Below, piece by piece: positions 46,745 through 59,100 of a stretch of 64,000 nt of DNA; positions within the stretch are counted from its first letter, which is position 1; each line of letters opens with the position of its first letter. Both the position numbers and the translations under genes were made by a program. A model generated the notes under the pieces. The model had not been told where the DNA came from and searched no databases. It saw nothing but the letters and a program-made list of their open reading frames with translations. Origin of the DNA: Grammothele lineata. Lineage: Eukaryota > Basidiomycota > Agaricomycetes > Polyporales > Polyporaceae. The stretch lies in NCBI GenBank assembly GCA_002150815.3, contig NDFF03000141.1:86991-150990 (forward strand). The letters run 5' to 3'.

Positions 46745-49588
46745 ATGCCCGCGTTCGCATCCCAACCCGCCGACGAAATTTCCATTGCCACCATCCGTGC
46801 CCTGGCGGCCGATGTCGTCGGTAAGGCCAACTCTGGCCACCCCGGTGCGTACCGCCCACCCTCGTCCGATCGGGCCTCTGGTCCGACCCGTTTTGCCTCA
46901 CAGGTGCTCCCATGGGCATGGCCCCCGTCGCCCATGTCCTTTTCACCCGGTGAGCAAGCCGATGGAATACTGTGTGACGTGTCATTAAATCCTGTGAGCG
47001 TAGGTTCTTCAACGCGAACCCCAAGAGCTCGAAGTGGTACAACCGCGATCGTTTCGTCCTCTCCAATGGGTGCGTCGTGTAATAACTGGCATACATGCAT
47101 GTCAGACTCATGGCATACATTACAGACACGCGTAAGTTGCTCTCCGGAGTATGTACTGTTCGTAGAGATTGAGCCCGACATAGTTGCGCGCTTCAGTACA
47201 TCCTCCTCCACCTCATGGGCTACAAGCTCTCCATGGACGACCTCAAGCAGTTCCGTCAGATTGGCTCCCTGACGCCCGGTCACCCCGAGGCCGGCCACAC
47301 CGACGGTATTGAGGTCACCACTGGCCCGCTCGGTCAGGGATTCTCCAACGCCGTCGGTCTTGCCATCGCCCAAGCCCACATGGGCGCGACCTTCAACAAG
47401 GACGGCTTCGACCTCATCAACAACTACACTTACGGTGAGCAATGCATCGCGGCTTTGCATATCTGATCTCCTCTAAACGATGGCGCAGTATTCCTCGGTG
47501 ATGGCTGTCTCATGGAGGGTGTTGCGAGCGAAGCCGCATCTCTCGCCGGCCACCTGCAGCTGGGCAACCTGATCGCGGTACGTGATGCCTTGTATTCATT
47601 CATCTCTTTGGACCGCCACCAATTGCGCTCTACAGATTTATGACGACAACCGTGAGCTGCAACCGCTCCCCTCTCGACTTGGCAATTTGACTGATGGTTT
47701 GTAGACATCTCCATCGACGGTGACACCGCTGTCGCGTTCACCGAGAACGTCGAGCAACGATTCCTCTCGTACGGCTGGCAGACGCTGTACGTCGAGAACG
47801 GCGACAGGTTAGTCTCATATCCGTCCCAGATGGAGTTACACGCGCTAACATCTGTCCAGTGACCTTGAGTCCATTTACAACGCGATCGCCAAGGCGCAGC
47901 TGGAGAAGAGCAAGCCTACCCTCATCCGTCTCCAGACCACTATTGGCTATGGCTCCAAGCAGCAGGGCACGCACGGCGTCCACGGTGCCCGTGCGTTGAC
48001 CGGTGCTTATCTTCCAATCGCCCGTATTGACATCAGCGTCTGCAGCCCTGAAGGCGGACGACATTCAGTCGCTCAAGACCAAGTTCGGCCTCCCTGCTGA
48101 CCAGTCGTTCTACGTGCCCCAGGAGACATATGCCGCGTACGCCGAGATGGCCGCTCGCGGCGCGAAGCTCGAGGCCGAGTGGGAGGCGCTCCTCGCGTCA
48201 TACGCGCAGAAGTACCCCACCGAGCACGCGGAGCTCACCCGCCGCATCGCGGGCAAGCTTCCTGAGGGATGGGAGAAGAGCCTCCCCGTGTACAAGCCGT
48301 CCGACGCTGCGCAGGCGTCCCGCAAGCTGTCGGAGATCGTTCTGTCCGCTATCGTCCCCGTCCTGCCTGAGCTGATCGGCGGTTCCGCTGACTTAACGGG
48401 CTCCAACCTCACCCGCACGAAGACCATGGTCGATTTCCAGCCTGAGAGCACCGGTCTCGGCAGTTATAAGGGCACGTACATCCGTTATGGTGTCCGTGAG
48501 CACGGTATGGGTGCCATCGCCAACGGTCTGCACGCATATGGCGGCATTATCCCCTTCGTCGCGACCTTCCTCGTACGTCCTCCCTTGTTCGTCTTGTACA
48601 CGTCTCTCTAACGGACTTGGGCCAGAACTTCGTTTCCTACGCCGCCGGTGCTGTGAGGCTGTCCGCTCTCAGCAAGCACCAAGTCATCTGGGTCGGTCAG
48701 TACCTCCATCTATAATCCGCCCATTCTCCACCCCCGCTGACGTTCATGCGCACAGCGACGCACGACTCCATCGGCCTCGGCGAGGACGGTCCCACGCACC
48801 AGCCGATCGAGACCGCGATCCACTTCCGCGCGATGCCCAACGTCGACTTCTGGCGGCCCGCAGACGGGAACGAGACCTCCGCCGCGTACTACTCCGCGCT
48901 CACGCGCACCGGCACGCCCTCCATCCTCTCGCTCTCGCGCCAGAACCTGCCGAACCTCGAGGGTTCGACGCTCGAGCGCGCGCTCAAGGGCGGCTACGCC
49001 GTCGCGGACGTGCCCGCGGGCGAGGAGGCGCTCACCCTCGTGTCGTGCGGGTCCGAGGTGTCGATCGTCCTCGAGGCGGCTGCGGCGCTCGCGGGCGAGG
49101 GCGTGAAGGCGCGGGTTGTGAGCATCCCGTGCTGGAGCATCTTCGACGCGCAGCCGGCCGAGTACAAGCTTAGCGTGCTCCGTAGCGGTGCGCCCATCCT
49201 TGCCGTTGAGGCGCTCACGGTTAGTACACTACACCGAACGTGTCTATAAGAGAAGGAAAGCTGATGACATCGCAACGTAATAGACCGTTGGTTGGCAGAA
49301 GTACAGCCATGAGGTACGTCGGTCGGAGTCTTGGGACTCATCCAGGACGCTGACGTTGTTTTCAGCAATTCGGTCTCAGCGGTTGGGGCGCGTCCGGCCC
49401 TTACAAGAAGGTCTACGAGAAGTTCGGTCTCACTGGCCCCAGTACGTCGCTTCATCCTTCTTAAAGTAGACCAGCGCGAGGCTGACCGGCTATGTCTTCT
49501 AGACATTGCGGCTGTGGGCAAGAAGGTCATCGACTTCTACAAGAAGCAGGGCATCCCCGTCGTCTCCCCGCTCTTTAAAGCGCTTTAA
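46745..49588 (+). CDS. Transketolase
   Basis: Predicted 686 residues in 15 exons: 46745-46844, 46904-46949, 47004-47069, 47126-47131, 47184-47434, 47489-47577, 47636-47651, 47705-47807, 47860-47990, 48046-48572, 48626-48695, 48756-49219, 49284-49313, 49366-49441 and 49503-49588 (sum divisible by three). The enzyme of the pentose phosphate pathway transfers two-carbon units using thiamine diphosphate and Mg2+. The ThDP-binding [25 protein letters not shown], the Mg-binding [66 protein letters not shown] and SRQNLP are all present. The fourth exon is only 6 nt and supplies the His of SNGHA. Yeast transketolase is of very similar length. Confidence 0.96.
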
Positions 49589-49950
49589 GCGAGTCTCCGC
49601 TGTTTCTTTTAGGATGGCATCCAGGGGTCCAATTGTAGGAGTTAACGATAGAATGCAGTCTAGCCCGCCTGTTGTACTTCTCTGGTAATATAGAAGATTG
49701 CTCTGCACGTTTGATTCGACGTAAAAGGGGGGCCTTCACTGTTACCTCAGAACATGTCTGGATCCGAAGACGGGAGCCCATTTCCGCTGGGCAAGGGTGA
49801 GGAATTACGGCGCCGTGATTGGTCGAGGAACAGGATGATTTTGGCGCCCAGCGGTTCGGACAAAAGAGCACGACGCGGACATAGCGAAGACGAACTGAAT
49901 TAAATGGAGTATAGGGTGTTCGCCTGCTGTACATCCTAGTCCGCAGACGT
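49589..49950. other. Convergent 3' region of transketolase and QCR7
   Basis: 362 bp between convergent stop codons; no exon seen. Confidence 0.55.
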
Positions 49951-50513
49951 CTATCGCCTCCTCTCGACCGCCATGTGGTCCCACTTGAAGCGCTCCTGGT
50001 CCTCCTTCGCGACGTCCTCGACGTGGGGCTTGAGGTAACGCACATCCTACATGCCGAACGCATTAAGGAACGAACGAGCGAACGTTCCTTGCATAGACGT
50101 ACCTCAGAGGGCTTAATCCACTGGTCCTTGGGGAGAACGTCGTGGAGAATGCTGCACTGCGAGGCGCGCTTGAAGCGGAAAGCGCGGTCGTACTTCTCGC
50201 GGGGGGTCAAACGGTCGATGGCCTAGTCCAGGAATAGGTTCATGCTTGCTCCATAAACAGTAAAGATATGCGAGTACTCACCCGCTCAACATCAGGCCGC
50301 TCCTCGACGACTGCAAAAGACGAGGGTTCACCGGGGTGCACAGGAAAAAGGTGCGCGCAGACACGTACGAAGGTCGTCGTACTTCAAGCCGACTTTTCTG
50401 TAGCCCGATGCATTGGCGTACCAGTCCGCGACAGGCTTGACCCAGGCGTAGAGGCTGCGGTTCTTGCGGATGGCGGGCGCAAGGGAGGCACCAAGGGGGC
50501 CGAAGATGGTCAT
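49951..50513 (-). CDS. QCR7: Cytochrome bc1 complex subunit 7 (QCR7)
   Basis: Predicted 129 residues in four exons: 50513-50369, 50310-50282, 50222-50103 and 50046-49951. The start MTIFGPLGASLAPAIRKNRSL, the YANASGYRKVGLKYDDLL block, ERAIDRLTPREKYDRAFRFKRA, LPKDQWIKPSED and RYLKPHVEDVAKEDQERFKWD are the conserved parts of the matrix-side QCR7/UQCRB subunit of respiratory complex III. The length matches the family. Head-to-head with NDK1, 263 bp between start codons. Confidence 0.95.
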
Positions 50514-50695
50514 CGTCGTCGTCGTCGACGGAGTCTATGAGAGCGTTGTGTGGCAGAGCGCCCGGCGCGGAGGCCCACGCGCGGGTCTGCCCGAGCCTGT
50601 TTGGCGCTGTTTGTTCGCGGTGGCGGGATCGCGGTCACGGTGCGGCTGCCCGATTTGGCAGCGATTAACGAGGTGCAGCGATCGAAGGTGCGATG

Positions 50696-50702
50696 TATAA
50701 AA
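50696..50702 (+). promoter_or_regulatory. TATA box of the nucleoside diphosphate kinase gene
   Basis: TATAAAA 75-81 bp upstream of the ATG at 50777, with a C/T-rich leader between. Confidence 0.55.
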
Positions 50703-50776
50703 CGTCCCTCGTTGTTGCGGTCCTCCTCCATCTCTTCATCCTCTTCCATCTACCCCAACCGATCCCCACCGCTGCC

Positions 50777-51493
50777 ATGTCTGTCAACGAGCGCACCTAC
50801 ATTATGGTCAAGGTCGGTACTCGCGCTTACTGCCGCCCATGTATCCCCTTGACGGCTGCTAATTCTTCGACGCGTCGCGTCCTTGCAGCCTGACGGCGTC
50901 CAGCGCGGCCTCGTCGGCAACATCATCAGCCGCTTCGAGCAGCGCGGCTTCAAGCTCATCGCGCTCAAGCTCGTTCACGCCACCCCCGAGCACCTCGAGA
51001 AGCGTACGTCGCAACACGCACCGCGCACGCGTTTTCAGCACCCGGCGCCTCGCTAACGGAGTACGTCTGCAGACTACGCTGACCTCAAGGGCAAGCCCTT
51101 CTTCCCCGGCCTCATCAAGTACATGGCTTCCGGCCCCGTCGTCGCTATGGTCTGGGAGGGCCTTGACGCCGTCAAGACCGGCCGTGCTATGCTCGGCGCG
51201 ACCAACCCCCTCGCGTCTGCTCCTGGTGCGTGCCCATATCGATCGGACGCGTTTTTACGCGTGTCGACCCACGTGGCTACCTGTAGGCACCATCCGTGGC
51301 GACTTCGCCCTCGCTGTCGGCCGCAACATCTGCCACGGCTCCGACGCTGTCGAGAGCGCCGAGAAGGAGATCGGCCTGTACGTCGTCCTCTATTCTTCAT
51401 GCCGTGTCCACTGCTGACGTTGTCTGGCACAGCTGGTTCCCCGAGGGTGTCGTCCAGTACACTCAGGACCAGGCCAAGTGGATCTTCGAGTAA
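50777..51493 (+). CDS. NDK1: Nucleoside diphosphate kinase
   Basis: Predicted 151 residues in five exons: 50777-50812, 50889-51003, 51073-51225, 51287-51377 and 51433-51493. It transfers phosphate from ATP to other (d)NDPs through a phospho-histidine. The start [19 protein letters not shown], the [23 protein letters not shown] block, [15 protein letters not shown] and the active-site motif [16 protein letters not shown] are all present; the C-terminus WIFE is typical of fungal enzymes. Length is exactly that of the family. Confidence 0.98.
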
Positions 51494-51864
51494 ATGGTGG
51501 ATGAGAGAAGTCTGGAAAACTATCATCATTGTATAAGACCCGCATCCGACATGTAGTCTAGAATCACACTGCAAACCATCCGTGATCTCACTTCCTTTTC
51601 CGGCCCGCAACGCCTTCTGCAACAAGCGTGAGACTATCCCACACTCACATCGTCGGGAACGTCGGTGCGTGCCAAGACCGTCGCTATATTCGCATTTTCC
51701 CATCCGTGGGCATGGCCAATGTCCAGAGTCAACAGGCATGAGAACAAGGACGCTCCACGTCGTCCGGGGGGGCCGTCGTGCACGACTCCTCCCTAGTCTT
51801 GCCTTCTACCACGTTATTCTCGCCCAACTTCGAGCCGCCCCTCATCTCTTGGCTGCCCGCAGGC
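51494..51864. other. Intergenic between NDK1 and the DOMON-b561 gene
   Basis: 371 bp with no exon; the frame upstream of 51865 is open but lacks family resemblance and would hide the signal peptide. Confidence 0.45.
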
Positions 51865-54008
51865 ATGCCTTTCTCCTTGGCTCATCTACCGAAGCCTCTG
51901 CTGTTGACATTCCTAGCTTTCGCACCCGCCTGGTTCTCCGGGGTTTCTGCCCTCCAGGGCGACTCCTGGTGCGGGACGCTGATGTGCGTCTCCGCTACCG
52001 TTAATGGGTCGACGGTAACATGTACGCGTTGGATGCCGCCACTAGTGAGGTCTTCTAACGCCTGTGCCCGACATAGACGAGTTGAAGTCGCTCAACCAAC
52101 TTGGATGGATGGCGATGTGAGTAGATCGGCCTTATCGACTGGAACGCCCTCACTAACGGCTGTGCCAACCATCGCCAGTGGTTTCGGCAGCCAGATGGCC
52201 AATACACCTATGGTGATTCTCTGGCAGGCCCCCAACGGTACGACGATTCTATCGCAGCGACAAGCGTCAGGCCGTGTGGAACCGCAACCCGTAACACATC
52301 CCCCGCGTAAAGCATCTGTAGTCAACTCTGCCGACGTCGTGCGTCTAGATACACCTCGCACACGTTGCACGTTCTAACCTGCAACCCCCTGATTTTCCGC
52401 AGCCCCTAGATCCAAATCCCATCTCACCCGTGCTCGCCTTCTCGGTCGAGGACGACAATACATCCAGCGCGTCGCTCATCTGGGCGTATGGCGTCGTGGC
52501 ACCGGACCCTGACCCGTCCGCAGATATCGAACAGCACCTGGACGCGGGGACGTTCACGCTGAATCTGTCCAAGCAGCTCAACATATCGGGCGGATCCTCG
52601 TCCACGCTTCCCCCGAGCGCCGCCACCTCAGCGCCGCCAGCGACTTCTACAACCCAATCGCCCGTACCAGTAGAAGGGACCATATCGCATCCAAATGGGC
52701 TTTTGGTCGCACACGCGGTCCTCTGTTCGGCGGGCTTTCTGATACTGCTACCCGCGGGGGCACTAGTAGCCCGTTGGGCGCGTGCCTTTACACCAAAGTG
52801 GTTCACCGCACACTGGTTCCTCAACGTCGTGCTCGGAATCCCGCTCATCTGCATCGGATGGGCGCTCGGGCCGCTCGCGGTGGCCCAACAGGGCTTGGAA
52901 CACGTCGTAACCGCCCACCAGGTGAGTATGATGGCAATCTTATTAGCCAGCCTGCTACCGGGCCGAGCGCTGACGGGTTCTTGGGACGCCCGCTTGAAGA
53001 TCACTGGCGTCATCCTCTTCGCGCTGTACCTCATCGAGGTCGCGCTTGGGACGCTCGTCCACCTTCGCCGCCCGAAAGACGGCGAACGGGCACATCCGCC
53101 GCGCAACGTGGTGCACGTCGCGCTCGGTTTGGTAATCTTCGGGCTCTCCATCTACGAGGTGCGCCACCTTCATCTCACCCTGTTGCCCGTGCGCTGCGTG
53201 GTGCGCGATGCGTCGGCGGCTGCTGACGCCACATCCGCGAAACAGACGATCAACGGCGCAGACCGCGACCCCGGTGTGAGCGGGGCTAGCGAGAAGGCTG
53301 TGGTCGCAATCTGCATCAGCTGGGCAGTGGTGAGTGTCCGTTTGTGCTCCTGCCTCCCCACTCCTTTGCATTAGGTCGTCCTCCCAACGGCGGCGCCTCG
53401 CTGCTGCGTTGTACGAAAGAGCTTCGCTGACGTGCACCCTCGGTGTCATACCCCCGGTCTCTCACTACGCCCGCCTCCCACAAACCCGCCTCCACGCCCA
53501 TTCGCACACCCTCCTCCGCCTCCACGGACACACCTCCGACCCACACGGCGCGAAAAACGTCACGACGTACGTCGCGGACCACTATTTCTGGTGGCAGGCC
53601 TTCGGCGGAACGTACGGCACCGGCCTGCTCTTCCTCCGGCGGCAGTTCGCGCAGGAGCGTCTGGGCTGGAACGCCCCGGCGGCTGTGCCCCTCCCGCTGC
53701 CCGCGCTCGTCCCCCGCGCGCGCTCGGGCTCGACCGCGTCCGAGTCCGAGGCAGCTCGCCGCCGGCCCGCCACCACGCTTGCGGCGCTCGTCGCCGCCCC
53801 CGATGTCCGTGCCGCAGACGACGGGACACACGACGTGTTCAGCGACGCCTTCGCGCGAGCTGATGGGGACGCCGACGGGGGCGAGCGCGAGGGCGGCCCA
53901 GAGGCGGCCCAGGAGATGGCGGCGCGCCCGGTCCCAATCCAGATGCGGCAGGTGCTCGCTGCGCCGGTGTCGCTATCGGCGTCCGTAACTCTTTCAGCAT
54001 ACCTCTGA
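51865..54008 (+). CDS. DOMON and cytochrome b561 domain membrane protein
   Basis: Predicted about 521 residues in eight exons: 51865-52021, 52077-52116, 52179-52338, 52403-52921, 53000-53158, 53246-53329, 53375-53410 and 53598-54008. A signal peptide (MPFSLAHLPKPLLLTFLAFAPAW) precedes a DOMON-like heme or sugar-binding domain (VTYELKSLNQLGWMAIGFGSQM, MVILWQAPNGT). A Thr/Ser/Pro linker and a b561-type bundle follow, starting HPNGLLVAHAVLCSAGFLILLPAGAL, with histidines at LVAHAV, FTAHWFLN, VTAHQ and NVVHVALG positioned as heme ligands. Family members act as transmembrane electron carriers or ferric reductases. The C-terminal part is Ala/Arg-rich, ending PIQMRQVLAAPVS. Junctions around exons 6-8 are inferred from phase and the LLFLRRQFAQER motif and are the least certain. 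Confidence 0.82.
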
Positions 54009-55824
54009 CGGGCCGCGCCCCGCGGGCGAGAACGAAGGCGGGGTCGAGAAGGCGGGAAAGGGGCGGGGGAAGCAAGGACGGGAAGACAAGGGGCCCGCGG
54101 AAGGCGGACACCTTCTGTAGATCGTCCTTCGACGTTCCCGCCCGCTGCTGCACGGCCGCGGGCTCGGTGGCGGCTCGAAGGCCGCTGAAGCCGACCGCGC
54201 CCGCCGCAAGGACTCGACGCCGGATCCGCACTCGGGAGCAGTCGCAGCGGCGGTCGCGGTCGCGAGGAGGGGCACCGCGGCGCCGTGCAAGCAGCGCGCA
54301 CTCCCGTCTACCTACGCAAGTTAGGCTTCAGAACGCGGCGGTTGGGCGGCTCGGGAAGCTCCGGGACGCACGGAGACCACGCGCGCATGTGCGAGGCACA
54401 GAATGCGGTGGCGCGCGAGCGCACCGGAGGAGCGAAGGCTTCTCCAGCTTTCAGCAGAGGGCACGAGAGGCAACACCCCGCCCGCGGAGAGCATGAGAGG
54501 CAGGCTTCGCCCGGCTGGAGGACGGGAAGCCGCGCCGTCAATAGAGGTCCGTGACGTAAGAACCTTGTTCGCAGCGTCCCGCCTGCGATCGCAGTACAAC
54601 GGTAGCCTCTCGCACCCCATGGTGCCTTCGCACCGCACGCCGCTTGGTACGGGCGGTTTGACAGCGCTTGCCGTTGTGTAGGTAGCGTAGCACGCAATAC
54701 TCTATGATACGTACAGCCCGACAGATCATCTACACGGACGCTTTGTTAGAGCTAAATTGTACGGCATCGACACGACCCTGGCTGGAGCGGCTAGAGACCG
54801 CAGTCGGTGCGCGCGCGGCGCGACGCCGCACCTTGCGTTTGGGGCCTCGACGAGTCACTGTCCGACGCTCAGTAGATAAGATGAGAGTGGCGCGCGTGTG
54901 GGGCGCGCAGAGGTACACGCTGAAGCTCTCGCTGTTGAAGTGGGGTTGTCCGAAATGATCCCCAAGTGCGTCGGCGTGCTGACTTCGTGAGTATTCCAAC
55001 CTCCCGCGCACGACCCCTGAACGAGTATTTCAATGGGGTGTTCTCCTCCAGACAGTCGGCGGGGTTATGTATCTCGTAAATTGGTAGAGATTGCCTGCGG
55101 ATGTACGAGCGTACTAGGCGACGGGCGTCGAGCCTCTCGCGCCCGGCCGAGAAGCAAGAGCCTATCATACCTCGGGAGACGGACGGTGCTCTATTATCTG
55201 AACGCCGGCCTGCAATATGGGGCGGTTACGTATGGTGTAAGTCAGTCATGTGTGATTTGGATATTTCAACATGCCGACAACTCTTTCGGCAGCGACGGTG
55301 GTTGTGCGCGCGTCCAAGCGTAGAGGGAAACACATACCCATCATCTTCGGCCGACAGAACGTCGATACGCGTCAAGCGGGCTCGGGAGAGAGACGGGATG
55401 TTAACGTTAAGTTTGTAATAAGAATAATGCGTAGAAAGGAGCGAGGTGATTGCGGGGAGTTCTACAATGCGGGAGCGAAAGATGCTGGGAGGGAGCATAG
55501 GTGGACAGGAGGCCGCCGCCACAACGCTTCGGCGGAGAACGTGTGCGGGGTATTGACGTGTACAGTCTACCGAATTCTACATCTACAGAAGATTGTAATG
55601 GAGGACGCATGCTGAAGACATGGCGGAAGGCATGAGCTATTAATACATTGAATGATCGGGTCGGGGGAAGAGAGTACACTGCCAGAAGCGCCAATTGTGA
55701 GCAAGAAGCGAATTCGGATTTTAGAAGTCGATCAGATACTCACCAGAGTAGGCCAAGGAAATCATACAGGGCAGGCGGGTCTAGATAGACGGTAGAGGCT
55801 GAGCCCCTAGTACTTGCTGCACCG
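54009..55824. other. 1.8 kb gene-poor stretch
   Basis: Very GC-rich at 54.0-54.6 kb, more balanced afterwards. The open frames are Arg/Ala-rich shadows with no recognisable family and no consistent splice partners. Confidence 0.4.
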
Positions 55825-56072
55825 TCATAAGATGCGGGCGCGCAGTGTAGATGGGATATGCTGCACTGGTGATCAATGAAGGCACTCCAGATACAAGGAA
55901 TGAGCAACTCACATGTTTTGCAGTCATCCCAGAGAAGCAGACATGAGACGCTCAGAATCACCACGGCGCCGAGGAGGGCCAGTGTGAGGACGAAGCATAT
56001 TGTGGTCAGGAGGGAGACGTCCTCGTCGTCCGCCTTGAAGTCGGGGTGCTCGTAAAGCTTCAAGGAGCGCAT
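55825..56072 (-). CDS. Probable small single-pass membrane peptide, 66 residues
   Basis: Two exons, 56072-55913 and 55865-55825, phase consistent. The predicted peptide begins MRSLKLYEHPDFKADDEDV, has one long hydrophobic segment (LLTTICFVLTLALLGAVVIL and on to LLLW, about residues 21-48), then a short DDCK turn and a basic tail ending RARIL. A TATATAAA box lies on the minus strand 92 bp upstream of the ATG. A longer open frame extends upstream but is unlike any family. I do not recognise the peptide; an acidic N-terminus, one membrane helix and a basic tail is all that can be seen. Confidence 0.45.
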
Positions 56073-56163
56073 CGGGGTGTATGAAGACAGGATGGGCAAG
56101 TGGATAGTGAGGACAGAGAGGCGTTGAGCGAAAGTGCTGTTGGTCGGCAGAGGACCTTCACTG

Positions 56164-56171
56164 TTTATATA
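56164..56171 (-). promoter_or_regulatory. TATA box upstream of the small membrane peptide
   Basis: TATATAAA on the minus strand, 92-99 bp upstream of the ATG at 56072. Confidence 0.45.
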
Positions 56172-59100
56172 ACTGAGCGCGCCTGTGCGGGTGCTCAGAT
56201 AGGAACTACGAGGATAGTGCAGGCGGTCGGTCGGGGTGGTGGATGGCGCCAGTGGATGACGGGAAGCGCTAAGACGCTTTAGATCTCCATCTGGAGCCAA
56301 CCACTGAAAACGCCAGAGAGACACGGAACCGCCGTCCACCAGCTGGACGGCATCGTCCGGCATATTCAGATGGCCGACCGCTACATACCACCATGCCCTG
56401 CCCTTTGCAGTATCCCGCCTCTCAGACAGGGACGAGCAATGGACGGGCGATGGACGGTCCATGCTAGGACTTTTCCCATGACGCTCGGGCTGATCACCTT
56501 GCCATAATGGGCCATAGGCTGTCCTAACGGTCCGACCGGTTGGTCCTCCGGCCTCGCCGGACTTATGGTCCTCTCAACCGGCGTCGATGCAAGCCCCGCT
56601 AGCAAGCCTCGGCGAACAGCACCCCACCGGGAGAAGCCGTCCTGGCACCGACTGCGAGGGCCTGAAACATCCCTGGCCAAAAATTCACTCTCGGAAAGCC
56701 GCCCGACTCATGCAGATCTCACACGCGCAGCCGCCCTCCAGCATCGACGCCCTGTCACACCGTAGCGCTCCCGACTCGCCTCCTTCTTTGCTCAATGTGT
56801 CACAGACGCCCTCGCTTCTCGGAATGTCGCGCTGGGCGCGAGATGGACAACGACCGCTTGTGCATCCTCAACCTTCCAAGAACGTCTGAGCATGCACGAG
56901 CGGCCGGGCTTCCCATGCATGCAGACGCCCCGACGTTCCATTGGCAAAAGGCTGTCTTTCCTTTCCGCCTGGACGCCGGAGGTCCCGCTCTGGTTGACAG
57001 AGTAACAACCAGACATCTCTGCAGCTCCAGACATTACTCATTGCTTTTGAGCGAGATCGCTGATGCCGGCACGAAGTACACTCGCAGCGTTTTCCACAGC
57101 GAACCACGGAGTGCGTGTCCGACGATCGTGCGTACCGTATTCGCCTGAATGCGTGATGGTCGACGGCATGAGGTCATTGCCTCCGGGGTGAAATTCAGTA
57201 GGGGCCGATTGAAACCGCAAGGATGCTCCACGACACCGTCTGTCAATCGCGGGCTGGGAGACGATGTCAGAATGGATCAGAAGTGCAGGAAATGCATGCT
57301 CGATACACATCACCTACCGTTGCGCGGCGGTCGTCTTCGAATTTGATAGTATCTCCGCCCCGACCGTAAGCAGTCATCTGGCATTGTCTCTGGAAGCGTC
57401 TTTGTGATTATGTAGCTCGTAGAGTACAATGACAAGGCCAGGCCTACAATGGTGCTCTCGGCCTCGGATCGGTGTTGTCAAGAATACGTTGACGATGGCT
57501 GAATGTCAATTCAATACTAATGAGCAAGCATTAGGGAAGATAGAAACTGCGGTCAGCGTACCAAAGTCGAGAATGATGTCTATCGTACTGTCTGACTCAA
57601 ACACCTCGGCCGTCACATACCGTGGTGTACGCTTCAAAGACTCTAGACGTCTATTTTTGAACCGGTCCTCGTGTGTGCTATCGAGGACTGGACACACTGC
57701 CCGGGTGTGGAAGAAAAGATCCGCGTCGCATTGCCCTGTTGCGACTGGGGGGCTGCGATTGACGCAAAAGCGGTGAGCGAAAAGGCAATCTCGCGAACGA
57801 TTCCAGCAGCGGAGCAATCATGATTACCGCCGGCAGGAAGCTATCTCACCAAGTCCACGCCCTTTCGCTCCACTCTCCCATATCTATGATCCGTCAGAGC
57901 CGGCGGAACTTTTGAATAGGACATTAAAGCGTGTTCACAGGGGTATTGAATCGAGGCTTACCGACGACAGCCCCGTCGGTATTCGTCCAATGACGGCTAA
58001 GTCTTAGTACGAACGTTGAAGGATGCGAGCGCGACAATGTGCTATTGGGCGAGGATACTGCGGGCTCGAAAGCCCCGCATGGTACCCACAGGCACCATAG
58101 TAACTCGCCTTCGCAGCACCCTTTCTGTTAGCCAGAAGCTCAGATAGCAGCGCCAGCGCGCGGCGATCTTTCTGTAGGGCGGCGAAGATTGAGACCCTAG
58201 ATCAGCCGTTGACAGACGGGGTTCAGCTGTGCGGAGCGAATATGTACGATACTCACGGATACACTCCATCGATGTAAACCCGTGCGTATATTTGAACGGG
58301 CATGCCGTACTACCGCCGGGAGGAAGGGGAGTGGCTCCGAGCGCGCTATCCCCCAACGTCTTCATCGGCGAAAGCTCCTATCGCAGCACAACATAAAGTT
58401 GGCCTGGGGTTGTCATGCCATCATTTGCCGTAAGTATAAACTTCCGACAAGACGGCTATGATATGTCGTACCGACCTCGTCATGTCGAGATGATGAAGCT
58501 GTCTTGCCTTCGGCACTACATGGATAGGTCCACACTGAGCGTATCTCACAGGGGAGAACATGCTGGCAGTGCACCCTCGGTGCAAGATGCATTGCAGTGT
58601 CTCCATACGTTCCTCGAAGAAACCGGCGTTCAACGGAGCTGTGCGATCATCAGCTTCAACCTTCAGTCTTCGTGAGAAGTCGAGCTCGAGGAGTACGTAC
58701 CAATCAAGACGAGGAAACTCCGACAGACGCCATGGTGCGCTCCTTGTCCCCCTCGTCGTCCAATCGACGGGCTGCATCTGCTATCGTCCCCCGACCGGGG
58801 AATAGTGAATCCGGCCTGGATCCTAGTCGCCGGACTCTGAATGAGGAAGCACAGCATTCGCCAATCTCTGGACCTGTCGATACCATACGTCCCTATACAT
58901 TCGCTGGGCCTTACCCCATCGATCCAACCTGCTTCGCCCGATGCCCACCGGAGGGATATAAATGGCAGATGAACAAGCTGACTTCTCCTCGGCGACCTTG
59001 CGGGAGTCCTGTGATGCCTATGTCGCTGAGTGGATTTCTGTTGTCGAAGCTCCAACGGCATTGGAGAGGTGCATATAGCGAGCTAGATTGGAGCTAGACT

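Noticed and set aside
53375..53863. Pro/Arg-rich plus-strand frame across the DOMON-b561 3' part
   Set aside because: Runs through a predicted intron in the wrong frame; the frame with LLFLRRQFAQER fits the family better.
58597..59097. 166-codon plus-strand open frame
   Set aside because: Overlaps equally long frames on the other strand, no domain recognised, and no conserved splice sites.
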